Below, piece by piece: positions 50,457 to 62,398 of a DNA stretch of 64,000 nt (positions are counted from its first letter, which is position 1; each line of letters starts with the position of its first letter). The stretch is from Marisa cornuarietis (lineage: Eukaryota > Mollusca > Gastropoda > Architaenioglossa > Ampullariidae). Made by a program: the position numbers and the translations under genes. The stretch spans positions 14,087,001-14,151,000 of the forward strand of contig SMMW01000575.1 in the NCBI GenBank assembly GCA_004794655.1, read 5' to 3'. Below the pieces are notes generated by a model. It ran no database searches. It saw nothing but the letters and a program-made list of their open reading frames with translations, and was not told the DNA's origin.

Positions 50457-53305
50457 TTGCAGAAGGTGTAGAAGTCTTGCTTTCGGTACTGGTCGAGTGC
50501 TGGGGTACTGTTTAGATGGCTGTCGCTGTGACCCAGGTCCATGCGGTCATTACTCCAGGGAAGGCTGACTACCTTGCCCATCGTCACCTGCTCCGAGGGT
50601 CCACCGGCGTCTGCCGCTTCGTCCAAGGCCTCGAGGTCAGGCTGACCCTTGACATGGGTATGAGGCAGCTTCCAGGAGACCTTGTCAATGTCAGACTTCC
50701 CGCATTCCTCTTGGATACCAGTCTTGTCATGCTGCCATTCGCTCGAGTCCTTGCCAGCCCTCCTCGGTCGCCGAGTGGTGGAGCGCACGTGGAAGATAAC
50801 AACGAAGATGACTATGCAGATGACGATAGTGGCACCCACTACGATTCCGGCGATAAGAGTGTAACGCTCCATTTCCACCGGACCCTCCTGGCGTGCGAAG
50901 GTGGCGTTGGTCAGATCGATGCGTATGTTGAGGAGGGCCTGGGTCTCCTGCTCGGGTACGCCCGAGTCGTGGACTGCTATTTTTATCCTGTGAAAAGTCA
51001 CATCAGAGGCTTCCACGTAGCGACTAAGGTACACGGTGCCCTGGTCCTTGGAGATCTCGAACAGATTGTTCTTGTTCCCGCCGGCGATGAAAAACGATAG
51101 CTTGGCATTGCGTCCGTCGTCGCGGTCCGTCGCTTCGATCGTCGCGAACTGTATCTGAGGCGTCTGATTCCACATGATAGTGACAGTGTTATTTTTAGAG
51201 TTTGGGAACTTTACTTCCGGTGGGTTGTCGTTGGCGTCGATGACGTGGACCGTGACGGTCGCCGACGACGATTTGGTAGGGAGTCCAAGGTCGTGTACGA
51301 ACACTTCGAAGACGTACTGATTCTGCATCTCCCGGTCGATGTTCATGTTTACTTTAGTTTTTATCATCCCGTTCTTGCACACCGTAAAAGGAGACAGCGC
51401 ATGAGCGTCCTTCAGCCGGTACACCACCTGCGCGTTTATCCCGATGTCGCGATCCCGGGCTTTCAGCATTCCCACCTCCCTCTCCATCGTCTCGGCTCCG
51501 ATTCCCTCCTCGACATGAAACTCAGTGCTGGTCAGCTCTGGGGCGTTGTCATTAATGTCAAGGATCTGCACCACCACCGTTGCCGTGCCAGTCAGGGGTG
51601 ACTGACCGTGGTCGATGGCCTTGACGATGACCGTGACCTCTGTGTCCGTCTCTCGGTCGAAGACCATGTTGGTTGTCAGCACCCCTGACTTGGGGTCAAG
51701 GATAAACATTTCGTTTTCTTTCGGGTGCAGGGAGTAGAAAAACTGGCCATTGACGCCCTTGTCAAAGTCCTGGGCTGCCACCCGGATTATGTCCACACCC
51801 TTCTTGGATTCTTCTGTAATGTTAGCCGTGTACACGTGCTGCGTGAAGACCGGGGCGTTGTCGTTGTCGTCCTCCACCATGACGATGAAGGTCGTCGACG
51901 AGGTCATAGGCGGGGATCCGGCGTCGGCGCATTTGATAGTGACGTTGATCTTCTCTTCCAGCTCCCTATCCAGCTGCCGCTGCAGCAGCACAACAAACAT
52001 TGTCGTGTCCTCCAGCTTTTGCACTTTAAAGCTCTCATGGGAGACGCGGCAGTTCACAATGCCGCTGACCCCGGGGTCGTTGTCCTCGACCTTGACAGTG
52101 CCGATAACCGTGCGCAGGTTGGCGTTCTCCGCTATCTGGATGGTGTGGTCAAAGATGGTCTTTTTGGGGAAAAACTCCATCCTCGGTGGGTTGTTGCCCA
52201 CGTCCACCACGGTGATCGTCAGCTGCGCCTGGCTGACTTGCGCAGGGAAGCCGTTGTCTTTGGCCTGCACAATGGCCGTGAAGGTGTTTCCTGATACATA
52301 CTGTAGCGGGGCCTTGATGTGGATCTCCCCCGAGTCCGGGTGCAGCGAGAATAAATTCTGCATCTCTCCTCCCCCGCTGCCACTGAAGCCGTAAGTGATT
52401 CTGGCATTCATTCCTGTGTCAAGGTCGTCGGCCTTGACCCGCCCAATGACTGTGCCGACAGGAGCGTTCTCAACCACGCTAATGGCGTACGTCTGTTCAC
52501 TGAAGATAGGCGCGTTGTCATTGATGTCCGTAACGTTGATATGAACGGTTAGCGTGCCCATTAGCGGCGGCAGCCCGCCGTCGATGGCCTCCACCTTCAA
52601 CAGGTAGTTGTCCCGCTCCTCGCGGTCCAGCACTTTGTTGACGACCAGCGACACCTTGAAGGAGTCATCGAGGTTCCTTTCCACGTAAAGCCTAAAGGGG
52701 CTGGTCGTAGTCTGAAGCCTGTACTCTACCACAGAATTCACCTTCGTGTCCTTGTCCACGGCCGATGGGAGAAGATAGAACGTGCCAGGGGTGTTGCCTT
52801 CCGTAATGTCTAGCGTGATGGTCTCTCGGGGAAACGTCGGCATGTTATCGTTGACATCGGTTATGTTGATGGACACGCTGACGAGGCACAGAAACTCATT
52901 GGTGTTATAACTCACCGTGACATCGAAGTTGAGCAAACACTTTTCTTTGAACTCGCAGACGGCTTCTCGATCTATCATGGCGCTGGTGAAAATTCCTCCA
53001 GTCTGTCCGTTGAGCGTGAAAAGAGAAGCTGTCTGGAGGTTGTCCCGATCGACAAACTCATACTTCAACGAGCGAAAGTCAGCAGACGTCATCTCGTCAG
53101 CGATGTTGCTGGCCTGCGCGATGTTCCCGACGAGGATGCCGGACCTCTGCTGCTCCTGGAAGGGACCCAGGACGACATGCTTCATCTTCAGAGCATGCGA
53201 CGGACGCAGGTTGCTGAGGTGCAAAAGTATGGCGAGGAAGAGAGATCGATAGGGCAGGAAGCTTACTGCCGCGCTGACAATCTTTGCCATCCTGGCGGTC
53301 TTCAT
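50456..53305 (-). CDS. Protocadherin, large coding exon (ectodomain, TM, proximal tail)
   Basis: This exon encodes residues 1-950 of a single-pass, calcium-dependent homophilic adhesion receptor of the protocadherin family, expected at the cell surface and typically neuronal. Residues 1-38 form a signal peptide with a hydrophobic core near 20-30. EC repeats lie at about 38-158, 161-270, 271-379, 381-489, 490-594, 595-701 and 703-800. Most end in the calcium-linker motif DxNDNxP: DVNDNMP, DINDNAP, DDNDNAP, DINDNAP, DANDNPP. LDRE/DRE and AxD motifs recur inside the repeats. EC1 carries C-x5-C (CEFKEKC, 117-123), a protocadherin hallmark. The transmembrane helix is about 815-840, followed by basic stop-transfer residues (RRPRR). 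The ATG at 53305 is chosen because reading further upstream in frame crosses a splice acceptor and reaches only a TTG; the Met at 53290 is an alternative. The exon ends at AAG|gtaaga. Seven ECs fit the delta-1 class, but orthology to a named gene is not claimed. Confidence 0.96.
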
Positions 53306-53318
53306 AAAGCGCTCAGAT
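53306..53318 (-). other. 5' UTR part of the large exon, with splice acceptor
   Basis: On the minus strand the sequence tcttgtgtctgcctttcag ends at 53319. It is pyrimidine-rich and closes with CAG, a strong 3' splice site only 13 bases before the ATG. This implies an upstream non-coding exon joined here, so transcription probably starts well to the right of 53.3 kb. The upstream exon itself is not identified. Confidence 0.7.
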
Positions 53319-55390
53319 CTGAAAGGCAGACACAAGACGAGAGGCGCTGAAGTTTGATGGCCGGCCGGCAGGCGTGATTCATGGCAAGCTAGTGAGCAGT
53401 CGGTAGGGCTGGCTGGCTTCTACTGTGCGTTCAGGCGCGAACTCTTTACCGTCAAAAGCCGCGGGGTCTGAACCTACAGCTGCTACCTTACGCCTTGTTT
53501 CCGATGTTATCTGAAAAGAGACAAAACTACGTTTATTGTCATTTCCACGCATGACGAACCTTTTGATCCTTCATCAGTTTCATAAATCCAAAGTTAAAGT
53601 AAAACCCTGGGAAGATCTGAATAACTGAACCTGAAAAAAATGATAAATAAATATCCGTTAAGAGACATTACAGAAAGAGAAAGAAAAATAGATGTTAATC
53701 CTCTGATCCTTGATTAAGGCAGCCAATGTCGAGAGGTCCTTTTGATTAAACACCACGCCGCTATTGCAAGAAATCTCCTCCATCCTAGAGTGATGCCTCA
53801 TCTTCTTGTAGTTGGCTAAATTTTGCCATAGGCAAAAACACTGAGAAAACAATGTGCTTTATCTTTAATGCATTCTCCGAAGGCGGTGCATCATATCTTT
53901 TCATTTGAAATTCAGATGGCGTGCCACACTCGGTGCAATTTATTGGCTATTCCCTTTACTGAACGCGCCCTAGGGCGGAAAAGGGAGGAGAGATTCTCCG
54001 GGTGCCCCGCAACTGAAGATGCAGCTAAAAATGCCGGAAACAAGAAATACCACCCGCTTATAACGCTTGCATCAAAGAACAACAGCGTCAAAATTCTCTC
54101 CCGATGCAGAAAATGTAGAATTCATTTAAGGATTTTTTCCCTTATTATGGAGACTACTGTCGGTTGTGGGGCTTGGTCTGTGTCTTCTCAAGCGCAGACC
54201 ATGGTTTGAGGTTACACTTCTCAATCGTTAGGCGCTGCAGGCTACCTACCCTTCGCTGCAGAGACTGTTTTCCAACGGCGAGTTTCTTCTCGTATCTGCG
54301 ATCGTCCACTCCATGCTTCAACATCTTCAATTACATTCCGCTCCACAGTCAGGCATAAAGACAGAATTACACCATGAAACTCATCGTGAAAGCAGAAAAA
54401 CATATCACCGTTGAACAAGACACTGAACTGGAAAGAATATAAATGGCCGTACGCTTCAGATGTCCTAACAACGAATTACTCTAACGGCAGATCGAAATGG
54501 AGAAGCTCTCTTTGACCTGTGAACTTTTCTGACATGTAGTGTCATACGCTGCCACGAAAGCAGTCATGATGACTTTATTCAAGGCGACATAGCTGACAGA
54601 TGACCAAAACAACCTGCTTGTCAGTACCAGTTGATCAGCAAATAACACACGAATGAAAACAATGCAATACGAATCAGTTACAATTATCCAACAGTATTAT
54701 TAATTATGTCAAGGACTCACGAAAACTCCCTCCAGACATACGACTTTACAGAAATACTACATGACACACGATTCACCTTATGGCTTACCCTGTATGTCCT
54801 ACTTAATGTGCAAATGTTCGATATATTGATTATACACACCTAAGGATATAAAATAAAAATGGCAAGGAAAACAATGAAAATATTCAGTCCTTTCGCTCAA
54901 ATCGCAGCAGCCAAACAAAATGGCACCCCACAGTGTTGCTGACACTTTGGCCTATATACATTGTTTACGTGTAACCCCATACTCTCCACAGACATTTTAT
55001 GTGAAATCAATGTATGCCATCGTCAACCATTTGATCGAAAAGCACACTCCAGTATGATCCTCAGGCAATGTCTATCTCAGTAATAAAAGTCTTTTTAATA
55101 TTAAAAAAAACTACGTAGGTTCGTTTTCGAAACCATTACTCAGGCAAAGGTGCACCATTTTCACAAGCTGAACAAATTTTCAGTTTGCAGAACAAACTTA
55201 AGAAATTTTTTGTCAGTCATTCATTGAAAGACATCGTTTTCCTTTGTATGCTGATTCCGCAGTCTGTCTGTACATGATAGGACCAGTTTCAATAGGTAAA
55301 AAGGTGTTCAGCAGAGGGATTAGGGTCCGTTTTGTAATCAGCAAATGTTCTTAAGACCTCCAGCATTTTGTCTGTAACAAACATGTCCTA

Positions 55391-55745
55391 GCAGAAGAAT
55401 TCGTTTGATTGAGTTTAGGTAAACCATATACTATGCCTATACGCAGGAATAATATGCAGTTGAAATCGTTTGTACCATGTCAGCAAACCAGCTGCTTAAC
55501 CATGAATGGTTAGTTTTGTGTGCATGGGTGTGTGATGTTGCAAATGGGTCTCAAGAATAGTTTCGAGGTAAGATGTTTTTGTGTTTTGATATGATGCACC
55601 AAGTGCCTTATTCCTGTCTTGTAATTAGCACTTGCTTCGTTTCCTTTTTCTCTGTGTTCTTTTCGCAACTTATGTAACTTAGTTATAACTGAGCACACGT
55701 TCCGAGTATAACCGCCACAGGGATTAAGTAATTGGTCATTTGTCA
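55391..55745 (+). mobile_element. LINE 3' end, family A, copy 2
   Basis: It aligns by eye with 40284-40672. Shared blocks include AGCAGAAGAATT, TTGAAATCGTTTGTACC, GGTCTCAAGAATAG (TGTCTCAAGAATGG in copy 1), GATGCACCA, and GAGTATAACCGCCACAGGGA near the end. The coding remnant is frameshifted after KSFVP. The position of the long GT run in copy 1 holds only a short tgtgtgcatgggtgtgtg here. It is an older, decayed copy. Confidence 0.7.
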
Positions 55746-56635
55746 TGTCATAAATCGATGTAAGGAAAGCGACACCTAGAACAGTACTATGCTATTCTAA
55801 AGTTCTCTAAAATGTTAGTTTAAAATATTTTATTACTATGAATTTTATACTTTCAGGGGTCAACACCGAGTGCACAGTTTCATCAAGGTAAAGAACTTAT
55901 CGTTTCGTGTATTCCGCACAACATAAGTGAGACATCTTGGAAGCAGTTTGGCAGGTAAAACCGTTAAACAGAAAACTCTAGATGCATTTCTTCTTCGTAT
56001 TAAACTCAGGCGATTTTGTTTTAGCAAGATGTGCCCCAGGGATGAGCAGCCTGTAATGAAAACCTCCAGCCTTGAATTTCTTGACCTCTAGGGCATGGGT
56101 GAGCGAAGACGTCTCTCCGGACGGGGCAGACGTTATCGGACACCGATGACAAAGAAATCTCTCCCACCCTTTGGCAGTTTAAGTCTGGGTAGCCAAGGGC
56201 TTCGTGCCGCAACTGACAATTACCGACTAGCACCGACACCATGGATCAGATGAACCGGCAGAAGACCAGTTCGTTCGAAAAAACGTTTGTCACGCAAATG
56301 AGGAAGTACAGACAGCAAGTTAAAAAAAAAACAATCTCAGTACAAATATCGCGAAATGAATAAAAGGATAGAAAAGAAAGCTTCAACGTCACGGATTACT
56401 AATATATCCTTTTACTGCCTATGAGCAGCTTAGACTGCTGGGGAGTAGAAGCTATCTGGATTTAAATGATACTACATGTTTGAGTAGGCTTATTAATTGT
56501 CAATATACCATAAATAATGTAATATAGTGAAGTAATTGTTTTCTTGTCAAAGTAAACGTGAACTCATGTAGCTAACCTTTCCAAAACTTCATTCTCTATC
56601 TCAGTCACGCCATACACGTTCACACACTCACAAGA

Positions 56636-56636
<1 letters not shown>

Positions 56637-56680
<44 letters not shown>

Positions 56681-56688
56681 CACACACG
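56637..56688. repeat. (CA)n microsatellite, one interruption
   Basis: A CA run broken once by CAAA, upstream of the protocadherin. Confidence 0.95.
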
Positions 56689-57999
56689 CAGACACACATA
56701 TTTCCATCGGTTTCTGTCTCGCTGGGCAGCTGCAATGCCTCGCTAGGTTATTAGACAACTTCCTCTGTCACCTAAGAACTAGCCCAAGACAACCCATAGG
56801 AACAGTAAAACTCTGACGAAAGAATAGACTAGAAAAAGGTGATGCCAGCCTGTTTGATCATGTGCTGTTGGCACGCACAAATTGGTGTGCATCAAGTTTT
56901 CCCCCACCTCTGCACTTCTTTTTTCATAAAACAAATCTGGGTGAGATATTCAAGTCGTATCGCACTAATTATCTGGAAAAACTGTTAGCGCTTGTCGCTT
57001 ATAATCGTCCTGTTTGGAACATTGTCTTTCGACAAAAAACATTACCCCGCAACCCCCGAAAAAAACGTCAAATTATTTCTGCTCCCAATAAAAATTGAAT
57101 CAACCAATGAAAGCTCTCGAAAAAAAGACCGAAAACTTTATGCTTTTAATACAAAGAAAGTTAACTGCTTTCAACCAGCAATATGGTGCACAATATGTCG
57201 CTAGGCTGTAGCAACAACTAAACTGTTTCACTTTTATCATCATTCTTGCTGACTGCTTAGCTGAAGACATTCAGAGAGTATTTAGTGATGTCTCGTGCGC
57301 CTTGTACCAGACGTCCGCAACTCCTTAAATGGCAAAACAAATGCAAACCGGTGTGGCTGTTTTAAAGAAGACTTGCCTGGTGTAATCTGCCTAGAATAAC
57401 ACTTGAAAATAGGGCCTTCCGGCAAAGGTCTTCTTTCTTTGGCACTTTCTTTCAATGTCTAATATGCAGAATTACCCCTTTTTCCGTAGACACTATATCA
57501 AAGTAACGACAAAGAAGTGGAGGGACAAGAAAGAAAGAGACGGAAAGACTTGCCGTGGGCAAACTGCGACAAAAACTATGCGTGATCCATTTTGCCATTT
57601 TGTCCTTCTCTCAATGGATGCCACACAAGAGATAAAGACGCCAGAAGATTAAACAGAAACGGATCCCTGCCGCTAAAAATAGCAGTTCTGAAAGCTAAGG
57701 CACGTACCCGAAGGAGCGGAAATGTCCACATATACTGGTACCAGACACGGAGCAAATTGTCTTAGCCCTCCGATGGAGCTCGTCAAAGATCAAGAATTCT
57801 GCGAGACATCTCCCGAGGCCATGTGTGCAGTCCGATATATTTCGTTATGATATCCATCATCGATCGAAGATCGAAAACAGTCGTGAGTTGCTCGTGGTCA
57901 CTACTGTCAAACGACAAATGGCTGTCTGCGTCTTTTCGTTCGCAATTAACTATTAAAGGTCATAGTTTATATATTAGGCAGTTGCGCGTACATTAGTAA

Positions 58000-58375
58000 A
58001 TAGCAACAAAAAGAAGCAAATCGATACAAAAAGAACAGAAACGGAAGAGCCAGAACAATGAAGAAACAAAGGAAGCGGATAAGATAAAAAATAAGAAGAA
58101 AGCCAGGAAAGAGAGAATGACAGAAAGAAAGCGTCAGAACACAGGAATTAATCTAAACTGGAGGAAATAGAGAACGGACGAATGAATTTAGTAAAGGGAG
58201 AGAGAGAGGGGAAAAATGAAAAGAAATAAAAACCCAACAAGATATAAAAAGGGATGAAAGGAAGAATGAATGAAAATAGTTGAAGGTGGAGTGAGGAATG
58301 AGATAAAGCAAAAGAAGGAACACGGAGAAAAACTAATTAAGTAATAAAAGGAAAAAGAAAAGTAAAGAAATAAAA
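58000..58375. repeat. Purine-rich low-complexity tract
   Basis: About 375 bases strongly dominated by A and G on the plus strand without a fixed unit. No gene or element was recognised. Confidence 0.7.
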
Positions 58376-60417
58376 CCAGTCATTCAGACAAGCAGCCAGA
58401 TCGGTCTCTGGACATCTGCAGAGAAGTGAGAAATAAAAGGAGATGATACAGTAATGAGATTTGCACGCGAGAAGTGAGGTACAATATTAAGGCCGTTTCA
58501 TTCGCCAGCCCAAATTTTCGGTAAAACAAAAACTCAATGTCTGGGGCGTTTGGCCAGCGAACACACTGTCCCACGAGTCCCCGAGGTACGTCTCGGTCTC
58601 ATCCAAGGGGTTTCATACACTTGCACCAATGAAATCTGGAATCTTCAGAGGATGCCGAAGCAAACATGCGAAGAATTATCAGCATAATCCAATCTGGAAG
58701 ACGATCTTCCGCTCTGTTTGCGATTCTGTCTCCAGTTTCCACATGGGTTCCTCCTCAATTATGCCCGAGGGATAAAAGATCTTTTTTGCAGACATACCAG
58801 ACCATGTTTGTGTGCGTGTGTGGGCATGTGTGTTAAGGTGTAGGTGTGCGCGTGTGAATTTGTAGTGTTTGCGCGTGCGTTAGCCTGCTCTTTAAAAAAA
58901 TGTCTGCAAGCTCCCATACACGTGAACGCTTCACGTTCCTTCTATGAACTCAGCAGACCTCGTCCCCGAAACATATACAGATATCACCCCTTGCAGCAGA
59001 TACTGCTCCTTATAACATATCAATCATCGCTTACAACAGATAGCATACACACTTTCCCCTTCTCTCACCCTAAAGAAACTAGGGATGTGTGTCACGAATT
59101 ATCAAGATAACATATTACAGGGGTGATTTAGACAGGTTACTCGTCCACGGCTGGGTAAACGACAACAAGAATGCTGCTTTTCCTCTTGCAGGTATTCATA
59201 GTCATAGAAAGAGATGATATAACCAACAATAACAGTCAATATTATGATTTCCTATAAAAAGATGACAGTACAGCATCAGATAAATAGTAATACAAGATGA
59301 AAAATTAGAAAGAAGCTGAAATCAAATGACAATTATAATTAGTTATACAATAATTAGTCTCACAACAGTTGGTCACTGATCATGGAGAAAAACTGATGAG
59401 TCTAATCAACTGACCTGCGTGACCTCTCTGAAGAATAAACGCGAGGTAACAGAGACTCTTATGTCACATGGATTGCTGGAGACGAATCCAACCAAGAAAT
59501 TCAACCATTTTCAGATAACTAAGAAAACTAAACCCCAATGGTGTTTTGTTCGGCATATTTTACAGCATTTTTGTTTGTAATCCTAACATGGACGCAAATA
59601 AAAGAAATATTGGTAACACTATTTGAGAACTTTCGTTACACTTTGCTTTAACAAAGTGACTCACTGGTGTTCGAGGCGATCGGGGAAGGCGTTGCAAAAC
59701 TCATCCTTAGCTCAGCGTAGCTAGTGATTTATGACCACTTTCCCCCATAAGGGCTCCAGTGCGGTGCTTTGAAGTAGCTTGGCTTGTCTACTGCTAACAG
59801 GAGCTGGAGACAGTAGTAAAAACGGGGGCTGTTTTTGTAAATACTTTCAATACACAAAATATCGTTTCGACAGCAATTGCCATACCGTATGTTCAGTGCA
59901 TGTTTCGCAAACAACTGTGCTTGTTTGTCTTAGACCACACGCTCCATAAAACCTCTTTGCTTAACCTTTTGAATGACTTTCCACAGCAAGGTTTCTCTAT
60001 CGACATGGTAAAGTACTTTCAATCTCACTTGTACTTGCTGGAGGCCACTTCACCGCGCGCGCGGATGAAGCCAACACACATGTTAGAGGTCTACTAAACC
60101 CCAAGGTTGTAATTGCAAATGAAAGTACATACACAACAAATCAAGCAAATAGTTATTACAGCAAAAATGTTTTACATAGCACACCATCAGCCATATGTAT
60201 TTAACATTAACAACACATAATCTAAAAAAAAGTCAAAAGAAATAAATTGTATATTGTTCATTTTCTTCCATTTATCACATTTATTTGAAAAAGTTAATCA
60301 AAATCAGCATGAGACAAATAAAAAACAATAATAGAAAGAAACACAAATGTTAGCGCATAGCTTACGCTTGTTTCGTAACGACGAAATCCAATGACTTAGC
60401 ACGCCGAAACCACCGAA

Positions 60418-60523
60418 GAATGGGGCATCTAATGGTCTTGAACCACAGATGCCGTTTCAGTAGAAGCTGCAGACTTTTCCGCGACTGCTGAGTGGAGAGA
60501 CAGCCTACTGCTTAGCTCACCCT
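60418..60523 (-). other. tRNA-like sequence with pol III A and B boxes
   Basis: On the minus strand TGAGCTAAGCAG (60508-60519) resembles an A box and GGTTCAAGACC (60434-60444) fits the B box consensus exactly. The spacing is longer than in a normal tRNA and I could not fold a clean cloverleaf. It may be a degraded SINE head or a tRNA pseudogene. Confidence 0.3.
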
Positions 60524-60921
60524 CGGAGCGTCTTTCCAAGTCTATATAGCCGCGCAATCCTATTGTTCCACTTTCCCTCTCCTCTTACTGTGAGAGATGT
60601 TTTTCCCGCCTTCCTTTCATCCCCCTTTTTCGCCAACCCCTCCCTTCCGAGATTTCCTTGTTCAACGTCCACCGACGCATTAGCGACTACTTTGTTTCAA
60701 AGTTCTATAAAGCCCTTCGTGACATTCTTTGATTTTACGCCTGTTGCCACATTCCAGTGCTCCCTGGCGTCAGAAGCCATCGACTTCGGTGTGGGCTACG
60801 GCGGCTCTTATCACCTGTCTCGCTACTAATTCCAGTAACCCTTCGCCTTTCTGTGCCTTATTTACAGCCCTCGCTAGTGTCTGCCGTTAGAAAATATCCG
60901 AAACAATTGCTTGTTTCCTGT

Positions 60922-61068
60922 TACGTCATATTCAGATTCAGCGTCATCAGGAGGACAATGACGTCATGATCAAGGTGATCAACGATTGGTTGCTAAAATA
61001 GCTCACTATGCAAACACTGCTCCCAAATAGTGCTCTCTTCTTAGTCTCGATCGATTGTGCAAACGTCA
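60922..61068. promoter_or_regulatory. CRE cluster upstream of the protocadherin
   Basis: Four CREB/ATF-type sites lie within about 150 bases: TACGTCA (60922), CGTCA (60942), the full palindrome TGACGTCA (60959-60966) and ACGTCA (61063). About 400 bases further left, in the direction of transcription, the minus strand has a TATATAG box at about 60543-60549. It lies about 7.6 kb upstream of the coding start. This is a candidate promoter or enhancer. Confidence 0.35.
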
Positions 61069-61784
61069 TCTTCAGCATCGGTGAGGCCGCGGCAAAGACC
61101 TATAAGGAGCGGCATATAATTTATTGATTGCCCGTAAAAGATGAATAACTCTTTCTTGCCCGCGACTAAAGGAGGCAGTTACGAGACGTCTGAAGGCGCT
61201 AGCTTACCGTCTGCAGTTATATCTCATTAGCAACCTTATGGCGGGAAGATGGCGCGGCAGAAGGATAGACAATCAAAAGCACAGACATCTTCCTGTAAAT
61301 GCCCCGCAGGAATGACCCTAGGAGATGTTTTCCCAACCACCCCATCCCCTTTCTGTGATACGAAACTTTTTTCAGAAAATGTATAGATACTTTAAAGCTT
61401 TCCTTAAAAAATAAGTTTTGCCATGTATTGATTTGAACGATATAAGATACATTAAAGACTGTTTTGGAGACAGCACCACAAACGAGTGAGGAATCATTCA
61501 GCAATGAAAATCTTTTACAGAGAAGTTTGAAGAGACAAAAACTGATTACATGAGAAAAGGTGATCCTGTTCATAGGCAAACGAGTTGTAGATGATGAGCA
61601 GACTACAGGCGGAAAAAAAATCAGAACGGCTGCATGAACAAGATAACAGGGTCCTGCCTAGAAACTGTTGGGGATAAAGTCCGAGGCAACTTGGCTCATA
61701 TTGTATGTGGACCAAATCACAAGCTGTGCTGTGCGTACCCTTACATAACTGAAAACAAACTGTAAATAAACTTTCATCTACATC

Positions 61785-61787
<3 letters not shown>

Positions 61788-61831
<44 letters not shown>

Positions 61832-61850
61832 CGCGCAAGCAAGCAAGCAA
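61788..61850. repeat. Triple compound (TG)n(CG)n(CAAG)n
   Basis: About 17 TG, seven GC and then three to four AAGC units without spacers, giving a 49-base alternating purine-pyrimidine tract that is a Z-DNA candidate. Confidence 0.95.
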
Positions 61851-62366
61851 ATGCAAACAATGTGCCCAAGTGAATGCAGACACGCGAGAGACAGCGATTG
61901 AAAAGAATACAGAGACAGATAGGGACAGGGCTGTAAAGAGATGCGCTTCCTGTGTCGGCTGAAAGTCCACCAAACAGTCGTGCCAGAAGGGTTACCCACA
62001 GGTCATGAGCAGCGGTTGCTTGCAGCGGGAGGCTAAAGCGCTGGCGAGCGCCAGTAATCCAACGCGCGTCTTCTAACCAAGGCCCGCGCTGCTGCTGCCA
62101 GCCTCTCTAATCCTGCTAATGATGCTCACAGTCTCTCTCCACAGCCCTGTGCACTCTTAAGCCTGCCCAAGGGAGTTAGCGGACATCACGAGAACTCATT
62201 ACAGGTGTCCTTCGTTATTTGTTTGGAGGAAGCACCATCGCACGTGCAGGCAGGGATTAAAGGCAGAAGCGTAGCTACCAGAATCATCTACGGATAAGAA
62301 AGTCTGACAAAATATCTTAAGTGAACGACCTTTGTTTTCAACTTGGGGCCATCAGATGCCGGAAAG

Positions 62367-62398
62367 CACGCACGCACGCACACACACACACACACACA
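62367..62398. repeat. (CACG)n then (CA)n
   Basis: Three CACG units pass into nine CA units, then a mixed tgcacgcgcacaca. Confidence 0.9.

Noticed and set aside
51725..52394. Long open frames of 189 and 214 codons on the plus strand, antisense to the protocadherin exon
   Set aside because: They mirror the codon structure of the real exon on the opposite strand, with repeated Asp/His/Val words from the cadherin linkers. No domain and no upstream signal.
53306..53335. Upstream start of the large protocadherin frame at 53335
   Set aside because: The codon there is TTG, and the frame crosses a strong splice acceptor ending at 53319. ATG at 53305 is the better start.
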